Below are positions 1 through 4,901 of a DNA stretch of 23,286 nucleotides, piece by piece. The DNA is from a virus. The DNA is taken from positions 1-23,286 of the IMG/VR virus record IMGVR_UViG_3300010299_000066; one strand, written 5' to 3'. The notes beneath the pieces are model-generated. The model was not told the origin of the DNA and ran no database searches. It saw nothing but the letters and a program-made list of their open reading frames with translations. The translations under genes were made by a program, and so were the position numbers. Position 1 is the stretch's first letter; every line of letters starts with the position of its first letter.

Positions 1-5
1 TGATG

Positions 6-105
6 ACGTCTCTACGCTCTTTCACTCTCGGAGATGAAAGTCCTAAGAGGGATACCGATGGTTCTTTGAACCTTCAACTGCCTAGCAGAAAGGGTAATCC
101 CTGAC
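6..105. ncRNA. Candidate structured RNA or folded DNA element
   Basis: No convincing reading frame covers this stretch, but it folds well. CTTTCA (19-24) pairs with TGAAAG (35-40). AGGGAT (48-53) pairs with ATCCCT (97-102) and encloses two hairpins, GGTTC/GAACC (60-64, 68-72) and CTGC/GCAG (78-81, 85-88), giving a three-way junction. A small CGT/ACG hairpin lies at 7-16. The strand is not settled. A TATA-like box at 131-138 sits about 25 bases from position 110 and would suit a leftward transcript starting near there, but the same box could serve the other strand, and upstream sequence on the plus strand is missing. No family is recognised. Confidence 0.4.
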
Positions 106-179
106 GGACAATTTTATTTGACTAATGGGTTATATATACTTTATCTGTAAATGTCGAATTTTTTGATGTCGCAATATAC

Positions 180-305
180 TTAACAGATTTTTGTACCTGC
201 AATTATACGTAGTGGACAATCTGTCTGTGGAATGTCCACCGTTGATACCAAATAAAATGCTAAAAAAGCAAGTGCTATTGATGTTATTATTAGTAACTTA
301 TTCAT
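180..305 (-). CDS. Small membrane-anchored or exported protein, 41 aa
   Basis: A 41-residue frame with ATG at 305-303 and TAA at 182-180. Residues 4-20 are strongly hydrophobic after an N-terminal Lys, like a signal peptide or single membrane anchor. The remaining half is polar and has two cysteines (C30 and C41) that could form a disulphide outside the cell. The start overlaps the end of the 57-residue gene upstream by 8 bases, the arrangement expected for translational coupling in an operon running right to left. Function is not known. The call rests on composition, overlap and the leftward gene set; the frame is short enough that chance cannot be excluded. Confidence 0.45.
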   Translation of the reverse strand: MNKLLIITSIALAFLAFYLVSTVDIPQTDCPLRIIAGTKIC

Positions 306-471
306 CTTTTTTGAAGAGTTTCTCTTCCTCGATTAAATCTTCGCACAGAAATGTAATCTTCCAGAACGTTCTTCTATCTTCTAATGAAATCTTCTCAACA
401 GGAATTTTTGCGAACGCTAATTCCCACCACTTTATTATTGTACTAAAATCTTTTAATGTTAACTCTACCAT
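298..471 (-). CDS. Small hypothetical protein, 57 aa
   Basis: A 57-residue frame with ATG at 471-469 and TAA at 300-298. It has an ordinary soluble-protein composition with aromatic residues (a WW pair at 15-16) and a charged, probably helical C-terminal half rich in Glu and Lys. A TATA-like AT-rich stretch at about 490-500 lies 20-29 bases upstream, consistent with a leaderless start, although the gene could also be read from the zinc-ribbon gene just upstream. It is more protein-like than the overlapping rightward frame (191-589), which is Phe/Ser/Leu-rich in the manner of an antisense shadow. No family is recognised. Confidence 0.5.
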   Translation of the reverse strand: MVELTLKDFSTIIKWWELAFAKIPVEKISLEDRRTFWKITFLCEDLIEEEKLFKKDE

Positions 472-494
472 ACAAAAAGGTATAAAAAGGATAT

Positions 495-686
495 TTAAAT
501 TCTTTTGTATTCTACTGATTTCTTTCTTGTACGTACATTATAACGTAACACGTATTTACAGCAAGGACAATGTATATCATCTGTCTTGATAAATACATTG
601 CAAAGTGAACATCTTTTTGATACCTGATAATTCTTTTCGCCCTTTTTTGCTTGTATTCTCAAGCATAGGTTTTTACATGTATGCAT
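495..686 (-). CDS. Small Cys-rich zinc-binding protein, 63 aa
   Basis: The protein contains a treble-clef or zinc-ribbon-like cluster: C26-x2-C29, then C40-x-C42-C43, followed by a basic segment rich in Arg. This CxxC...CPCC pattern plus basic tail is frequent in very small thaumarchaeal proteins and often marks nucleic-acid-binding zinc fingers. Two more cysteines (C4, C8) are near the N-terminus. A TATA-like box at about 707-716 lies about 25 bases upstream of the ATG at 686, fitting a leaderless mRNA. It would be the first of three leftward genes. A regulatory DNA-binding role is an inference from the fold type only. Confidence 0.6.
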   Translation of the reverse strand: MHTCKNLCLRIQAKKGEKNYQVSKRCSLCNVFIKTDDIHCPCCKYVLRYNVRTRKKSVEYKRI

Positions 687-706
687 AAATACTAAAAGTA
701 TATTCC

Positions 707-716
707 TAATATAAAC
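707..716 (-). promoter_or_regulatory. TATA box for the leftward gene set
   Basis: On the minus strand this reads as GTTTATATTA and its centre is about 25 bases before the ATG at 686, the spacing expected for an archaeal TATA box with a leaderless start. Confidence 0.45.
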
Positions 717-792
717 CTAGCTGATTCGCTACGTCAGTCCTCTCCCTCAACGTAAAGCATCATAGGAGTATGCAATCGCTCACACCACTAGG
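716..792. other. Possible folded element in divergent intergenic region
   Basis: The 687-835 gap has no gene. Its central part is bounded by an inverted repeat, CCTAG (716-720) and CTAGG (788-792). Inside are CTGA/TCAG (721-724, 734-737) and TCCT/AGGA (738-741, 764-767). It is less AT-rich than the flanking promoter sequences. It could be a small RNA, an operator region or the shared control region of the divergent genes at 686 and 836. The helices are short, so this is a weak call. Confidence 0.25.
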
Positions 793-804
793 TATTTATA
801 ATAA

Positions 805-814
805 TATTTATATG
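805..814 (+). promoter_or_regulatory. TATA box for the 46-aa gene
   Basis: TATTTATATG, centred 26 bases before the ATG at 836. No Shine-Dalgarno sequence lies before that ATG, so a leaderless transcript is likely. Confidence 0.5.
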
Positions 815-835
815 CTTTAAAAATATTATTTTTGT

Positions 836-976
836 ATGTCTAAATCAGATAAAAATGAGATAGTAGAGAAAGAAGTAGTCATATCAAAACCAGTTACCAA
901 GTGTACTTGTAACGGTGATATAGGTAGAAATATTAGATGTCCTAATCACGGTGATTCTGACAAAAAAGGACAATAA
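836..976 (+). CDS. Tiny Cys-rich protein, 46 aa
   Basis: An ATG-started frame of 46 residues ending at TAA 974-976. The N-terminal half is charged (Lys/Glu) and the C-terminal half has C23-x-C25 and C35-x2-H38, a possible single zinc knuckle. Its own TATA box lies 26 bases upstream. It precedes the portal gene with a 50-base gap. No family is recognised; a nucleic-acid or protein-binding zinc knuckle is the simplest reading. Confidence 0.5.
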   Translation: MSKSDKNEIVEKEVVISKPVTKCTCNGDIGRNIRCPNHGDSDKKGQ

Positions 977-1026
977 ATGACAATTTTTGACAAAGTTTAT
1001 TAGTCACTAATATATGACATATACTA

Positions 1027-2904
1027 ATGGGTATTAAGGATACTTTTGGTAAAATAGGTAATTTATTCACAGTTAACAAATCCTATAGTGAGACTACCTC
1101 AAGACCATCTATTGCTCAACCCTATATGAGTACCGACACAGGTGCTAAACTTCCAATTTTCCCATTCCCATTGATTATGATTTATGAGTTAGCAGAAAAC
1201 ATTGATGCTTTACGTATTCCTATTGAGACTATTAACAGAGAGATGTTTAAGAACGGATTTGAGATTGTAGAGAGATTCAAATACAAATGTAATAATTGTT
1301 CTAAAGAATTTCAATATGCACCAAACATTAACGTTGAGAGAGAAAGTGCAGAAAAATCAAAGATGTTACAGTGTGATTCATGTCAAAGTTATGATTTAGT
1401 AAGACCTATTCCAGAACATAGAAAGATACTTGAAAAACTAATGTCTAATCCTATTAATGGAAACAACCAAACACTTGAAGATGTTGCAAGACAGTTAGAA
1501 AGAGATTTGGAAATTGCAGATAATGCATACTTGTTGATGTTAAAGAATTATTGGATAGATGATTCTACTGGTGATATTGATTATGATAAAACTGAGATCA
1601 AAGAACTGTTGAGAGTTGACCCACCACAAGTTGCAATGATTGCAGATAGTGATGGTAGAATTGGTTATGATGATAAAAAACAAAAGATTTGGGTATGCCC
1701 TAGATTTGAACATAGAGACAAGAGATTGTATTCTGAAAGATGTGATAGATGTAATGCACAGGGTATAAAAGCAATCATGGAAGTAAACTCTGTATATTCT
1801 GTTGGTGTACCACACCCAAAAAGAGTCATCTATGGTGAAGGTGAAGTAATTTGGAAAGCAGGAAAGTATAGACCTTCACTGATTTATGGCTATTCTCCTA
1901 TCTATGCAGTATGGTCAAAGGCTATGTCATTGTCTCACATGGACGAATATGTAAGAAAATACTTTGATAAGATGAGACCACCAAGAGGATTGCTAGTTAT
2001 TGCATCAAGAAATTATGAAACATTCAGAAAATCATGGGATGCTCTTGAGCAGAAGGCTATTGAAGATCCTTACATGATTCACCCATTGATGGTAGAATCA
2101 GACAAAGGTGGAAAGAATATGGCAAATTGGATAGACTTTACTGGTTCATTACAGGAATTACAATTCATTGAAGTTAGAAAAGAACTAAGACAAATAATTG
2201 GTGCAGTGTTTGGTGTGCTTCCATTGTACTATGGTGAGATGGTAGGTGGTTGGTCACAAGAAGGATTACAAGTTACAATTACAAACAGAGCAGTAAAATG
2301 GGGACAAGACATATTATACAAAGCATTTTTCAAGAAATTCACTGAAGTTATGGGTGTAGATGATTGGGATCTTAAACTTGTAGCAGGTGAAGAGAATGAT
2401 AAACTATCAGAATTACAAAGAGATGGTGTAGAGATTCAAAACATGGCTATGTTACAACAAATGGGATTTAAAGTAACAAGAACACATACGGGTGAGTTTA
2501 ATGTATCAAAAGAATCATCTATTGATGGACAAAATGAAAATATGGATAACAGTGGAATTGATGGAAGAGGTAGAAGTACAGCAGCACCAGTAGAAAACAG
2601 ACAAAACTTTGAAGGACAACCAATGCAAACAAGACCATCAGATATGGGTGGTATTTCACAAGGAAGTCCTTCATCTGGTAGTGGTACAACTCTAAGTCAA
2701 AAGAATTATCATGATGGAATTACTCCTGCAAACTTTGAAGTTGTAAAGAAAACATTACAAACTGCAATGGATTATGGGTGGAAAAAAACAAAAACAGTAG
2801 ATGAACTTAGAAAATATGGAGGTATGACAGTTAGACAAGCAAGAGAAATTGTAAAGCATGAATTAGGAATGACAAGGAGATGGGAAGATGATGATGAAGA
2901 GTAA
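1027..2904 (+). CDS. Portal protein with two zinc-binding insertions
   Basis: This 625-residue protein is the likely portal, the dodecameric ring at the capsid vertex through which DNA is packaged and to which the tail attaches. Support comes from its size, its place at the head of a morphogenesis module with protease, scaffold and capsid genes downstream, and portal-like segments: an N-terminal region with a 'NIDALRIPIETINREMF' stretch, a central helical part (about residues 375-455) with 'GVLPLYYGEMVGGWSQEGLQ', and a flexible Gln/Ser/Gly-rich C-terminal region. Two Cys clusters are unusual: C88-x2-C91 with C116-x2-C119 (a full zinc ribbon), and C224 with H229, C239-x2-C242. The last 50 residues look like a small helical domain. 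An AT-rich TATA-like element lies at 994-1003. No terminase gene is visible next to it. Confidence 0.8.
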   Translation: MGIKDTFGKIGNLFTVNKSYSETTSRPSIAQPYMSTDTGAKLPIFPFPLIMIYELAENIDALRIPIETINREMFKNGFEIVERFKYKCNNCSKEFQYAPNINVERESAEKSKMLQCDSCQSYDLVRPIPEHRKILEKLMSNPINGNNQTLEDVARQLERDLEIADNAYLLMLKNYWIDDSTGDIDYDKTEIKELLRVDPPQVAMIADSDGRIGYDDKKQKIWVCPRFEHRDKRLYSERCDRCNAQGIKAIMEVNSVYSVGVPHPKRVIYGEGEVIWKAGKYRPSLIYGYSPIYAVWSKAMSLSHMDEYVRKYFDKMRPPRGLLVIASRNYETFRKSWDALEQKAIEDPYMIHPLMVESDKGGKNMANWIDFTGSLQELQFIEVRKELRQIIGAVFGVLPLYYGEMVGGWSQEGLQVTITNRAVKWGQDILYKAFFKKFTEVMGVDDWDLKLVAGEENDKLSELQRDGVEIQNMAMLQQMGFKVTRTHTGEFNVSKESSIDGQNENMDNSGIDGRGRSTAAPVENRQNFEGQPMQTRPSDMGGISQGSPSSGSGTTLSQKNYHDGITPANFEVVKKTLQTAMDYGWKKTKTVDELRKYGGMTVRQAREIVKHELGMTRRWEDDDEE

Positions 2905-3094
2905 AAAGAAATTAGAAAAACCAGTACAAATCAAAGTACCTAAAGAAAAGGTTACTAAAAGTAAAGATAAAATAGATAATACCATATCTGAAATACAATT
3001 ACAGATAAAAACATTTAAAAATGAAGAAGTATTTGTATGTTTAGAAGATTGTTTAAAGAAGATTAAAAACATAAAAAGAGATCATGGCAACTAA
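2888..3094 (+). CDS. Small Lys-rich hypothetical protein, 68 aa
   Basis: The frame starts inside the last codons of the portal gene and ends inside the first codons of the next gene, so three genes overlap as a tightly packed operon. Three consecutive ATG codons (2888, 2891, 2894) make the exact start uncertain. The protein is very basic, with a Lys/Val/Pro-rich N-terminus and a C-terminal helix containing C51 and C55 ('VCLEDCLKKI'). No family is recognised. The overlap at both ends and the sensible composition favour a real gene. Confidence 0.6.
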   Translation: MMMKSKKKLEKPVQIKVPKEKVTKSKDKIDNTISEIQLQIKTFKNEEVFVCLEDCLKKIKNIKRDHGN

Positions 3095-3530
3095 ATTAGA
3101 CGTTAATATAGGAAATACAGATTTAGGAAAGAAAATCTGGGACATTCATCAGAATAATGAATATACCAAAGTCAATAATTACAAGGAAGGTATGTGTTAC
3201 AACTGTTTTGAAAATAACGCAGTTGCAGCATTAGTGCTTGATATTTGTGGAGATTGTGCAGGAAAAAGAGGTAGAGAGACAATTTTAGTGCCAATTAAGC
3301 AAATTTATTATGGTATGTGCTACTTTTGTGGTGATTACAAGTTCAATTTAGAACAGATTAATGGTAGATTATGTACTAAATGTCATAGAAGATGTGCAAC
3401 TCACATCAAAGATTACAACAAAAAAGGTGGTCAATTTGGTGCAGATCCATTCTGGAAGTCAGTAAAACGAAGACATGGACAAGATTGGAAGTTAATTATG
3501 AATGATCCGTCACAATCCTATAGACGTTAA
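3084..3530 (+). CDS. Double zinc-ribbon protein, 148 aa
   Basis: Two four-cysteine zinc sites are clear: C38-x2-C41 with C55-x2-C58, and C79-x2-C82 with C97-x2-C100. The C-terminal third is basic and ends with 'FWKSVKRRHGQDWK' followed by a short tail. Such proteins usually bind nucleic acid or protein; here it lies within the head genes and may act in packaging or late transcription, which is inference. It starts 11 bases inside the preceding gene and its TAA overlaps the stop codon of the convergent gene at 3527 in the sequence TTAA, leaving no spacer for a terminator. Confidence 0.7.
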   Translation: MATKLDVNIGNTDLGKKIWDIHQNNEYTKVNNYKEGMCYNCFENNAVAALVLDICGDCAGKRGRETILVPIKQIYYGMCYFCGDYKFNLEQINGRLCTKCHRRCATHIKDYNKKGGQFGADPFWKSVKRRHGQDWKLIMNDPSQSYRR

Positions 3531-3967
3531 TCATTTTTTAAAATAAAATTAATTCTATCCATTTCATAATCATAAAATTTCATATCATAATCTATGATTT
3601 TGTTTTTGTTAGGAATGGTTGATTCAAAATATCTATCAACTCTCCAAGACAGCATTGGTTTTCTTAAAAATCTTGGGAAAAATTCTAATTGCATTTTTTT
3701 CTTGTTAAATTTTATTTTATCATGCAATACTAGAACTGTTTTATCATTTTGATAACCATATATGTTACCGTTTCTAAAATGAACTAATGATTTTTGTAAT
3801 GTAGGTCTTTCTTTTTCTTGATTTGTGTTTGTAACTACCCATAATTTTGATTTGTCATTGATATACATGTCAACAATGTTAATTTTTTTCATTGGTTCTG
3901 TTAGAAATCCTTTGTAAAATCTTTCAAATTCTTTCATATTATCGTAAATATATATCGAAGAAGCCAT
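3527..3967 (-). CDS. Hypothetical protein, leftward, 146 aa
   Basis: The only mid-sized leftward gene in the head module. The product is basic and aromatic-rich, with beta-strand-like alternation in the middle and a repeated-looking 'DYDMKFYDYEMDR' stretch near the end. No domain is recognised. An in-frame ATG exists at 3982, but the ATG at 3967 is preferred: it lies 23-24 bases from a palindromic TATA box at 3986-3995, the usual leaderless spacing, and the longer form would put the TATA box almost on the start codon. Its opposite direction and separate promoter suggest control independent of the structural genes. Confidence 0.7.
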   Translation of the reverse strand: MASSIYIYDNMKEFERFYKGFLTEPMKKINIVDMYINDKSKLWVVTNTNQEKERPTLQKSLVHFRNGNIYGYQNDKTVLVLHDKIKFNKKKMQLEFFPRFLRKPMLSWRVDRYFESTIPNKNKIIDYDMKFYDYEMDRINFILKND

Positions 3968-3985
3968 ACGTTTTATTAACAATAC

Positions 3986-3995
3986 TTATTAATAA
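3986..3995. promoter_or_regulatory. Shared palindromic TATA box for divergent genes
   Basis: TTATTAATAA is a perfect 10-base palindrome. Its centre (3990.5) is 23.5 bases from the leftward ATG at 3967 and 23.5 bases from the rightward ATG at 4014. No second TATA box is seen in the 46-base gap, so one symmetric element may recruit TBP for both leaderless genes. Confidence 0.6.
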
Positions 3996-4013
3996 ACCCT
4001 TTTTTCCTATATT

Positions 4014-4241
4014 ATGGCAGTTTATTCAAAAATCAAAGCCAAAAACATAGAAAAATGTAATGTTTGTAAAAGTAAAATTTACAAATACGGTAGAAAAGAT
4101 TTTGAAATTGAATTATGTTACAAATGTGGAAAGTTTTCATGTAATTCAAATGTTTCATTAGGTGATCTTACGTTCATCATAGCAGAAGAACCAATGATTA
4201 TACCATATTTGATTAAAATGGAATATCTAAAACCAATATAA
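4014..4241 (+). CDS. Small zinc-ribbon protein, 75 aa
   Basis: A single zinc ribbon is visible: C15-x2-C18 and C35-x2-C38, with a further C43. Basic residues between the knuckles suggest nucleic-acid binding. The C-terminal half is hydrophobic but does not form an obvious membrane helix. It is divergent from the leftward gene at 3967 and probably shares its TATA box. Function is unknown; a small transcriptional regulator is possible. Confidence 0.65.
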   Translation: MAVYSKIKAKNIEKCNVCKSKIYKYGRKDFEIELCYKCGKFSCNSNVSLGDLTFIIAEEPMIIPYLIKMEYLKPI

Positions 4242-4242
4242 A

Positions 4243-4250
4243 TATAAATA
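4243..4250 (+). promoter_or_regulatory. TATA box for the 81-aa membrane protein
   Basis: TATAAATA, centred about 26 bases before the ATG at 4272. Confidence 0.5.
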
Positions 4251-4271
4251 GTTGTAAGACTTTTATACTAC

Positions 4272-4517
4272 ATGTTAGAAATTCTTGACACAATATATCA
4301 GGAAGCTGTAATTGCAATCGCATTAGGTACAGGTTCAGGTGTTTTGGCATACTTTAGAAAAATTTCAAAAACACAAAAGAATTTATGCGAAACTGTAGAA
4401 AGATTGCAAAAAACTATTATTATTTTAGCAAAAGCTGTTGATAAACAATCAAATAGATTACACCCAGAAGCAAATTCTGATTTTGATGACCTAGTAAAAG
4501 AACTACTAGATAAATAA
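4272..4517 (+). CDS. Small membrane protein with coiled-coil tail, holin-like
   Basis: The 81-residue product has one hydrophobic segment (about residues 9-27, rich in Ala, Ile and Gly) followed by a basic stretch and an amphipathic, probably coiled-coil region (about 30-60) and an acidic end. This layout, short N-terminus, one membrane helix and a charged helical tail, resembles some small phage holins or membrane-anchored structural accessories. There is no adjacent lysis enzyme, so a lysis role is only a suggestion. It has its own TATA box. Confidence 0.6.
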   Translation: MLEILDTIYQEAVIAIALGTGSGVLAYFRKISKTQKNLCETVERLQKTIIILAKAVDKQSNRLHPEANSDFDDLVKELLDK

Positions 4518-4536
4518 TGTGAATGAATCGTTCACA
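4518..4536. repeat. Inverted repeat between two membrane-protein genes
   Basis: TGTGAA and TTCACA flank a 7-base loop. It begins one base after the stop codon of the preceding gene and lies about 15 bases before the TATA-like GTTAAATAGG at 4551-4560. It could be an operator for the next gene or a hairpin at the 3' end of the previous mRNA. Confidence 0.35.
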
Positions 4537-4550
4537 AGGTTTAAGTAAGA

Positions 4551-4560
4551 GTTAAATAGG
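4551..4560 (+). promoter_or_regulatory. TATA box for the 88-aa membrane protein
   Basis: GTTAAATAGG, centred about 25 bases before the ATG at 4580. Confidence 0.4.
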
Positions 4561-4579
4561 TCGATACTATACAATTTTC

Positions 4580-4846
4580 ATGGCAGATCCGTTACTGATC
4601 GCAGTAATTGCAACCGTAGTTGGTGCAGGATTAAATACCGTAAGAGGTTACTTAGGAAGTGAAGAATCATATTCTGCTAAGAAACTTATTGGTGCTTTGA
4701 TCGTTGCAGTATTTACTGGTGTTGCTATTGCTCAAACAATCGCCATAGACGGTATGAGTCTATTAGGTGTAGCCTTGATTGGTCTAACAGCAGGTTTTTC
4801 TGTTGATTATGCAGTCACAAAGGCAAAAACTACTCCAATCGAGTAG
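4580..4846 (+). CDS. Three-helix small membrane protein, holin-like
   Basis: An 88-residue, Ala/Gly/Val-rich protein with three hydrophobic segments at about residues 4-20, 36-53 and 60-77 and short charged ends. This is the size and topology of several holin families, so a role in lysis or membrane permeabilisation is plausible but unproven. Its codon choice, with many C-ending codons (ATC, ACC), resembles the major capsid and amoC genes more than its neighbours, which may mean high expression; an abundant membrane component of the virion or the infected cell is the alternative. It has its own promoter and is followed by an oligo-T stretch. Confidence 0.6.
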   Translation: MADPLLIAVIATVVGAGLNTVRGYLGSEESYSAKKLIGALIVAVFTGVAIAQTIAIDGMSLLGVALIGLTAGFSVDYAVTKAKTTPIE

Positions 4847-4855
4847 TAAAACTCC

Positions 4856-4861
4856 TTTTTT
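4856..4861 (+). terminator. Oligo-T terminator
   Basis: A run of six T ten bases after the stop codon of the three-helix membrane protein and before the promoter of the protease gene. Archaeal termination is commonly at such oligo-T runs without a strong hairpin. Confidence 0.4.
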
Positions 4862-4901
4862 ATCAAAATATTTATTAGTCTTTACCGAACTTCATTTATA
4901 T

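Noticed and set aside
1-53. Hammerhead ribozyme: TGATGA at the left edge with GAAA at 36-39
   Set aside because: The intervening stem has an extra base next to the core, the third stem has a mismatch, and the first stem would lie outside the window. Not supported as it stands.
28-102. RNase P RNA: GAGATGAAAGTCC and CCGATGG resemble conserved parts of bacterial RNase P RNA
   Set aside because: The element is far too short, the matching 3' conserved region is absent, and the stems found do not follow RNase P topology.
191-589. Rightward 132-residue frame
   Set aside because: Its Phe/Ser/Leu-rich sequence looks like the antisense of the leftward genes at 298-471 and 180-305, which have better composition, coupling and promoters.
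716-792. tRNA-like gene because of the CCTAG/CTAGG ends of about 77 bases
   Set aside because: No T-arm, anticodon arm or D-arm pairing is found on either strand.
4803-4901. Upstream start of the prohead protease frame
   Set aside because: It would overlap the previous gene and read through a terminator and promoter; the ATG at 4902 has a TATA box at the usual distance and starts a normal protease N-terminus.
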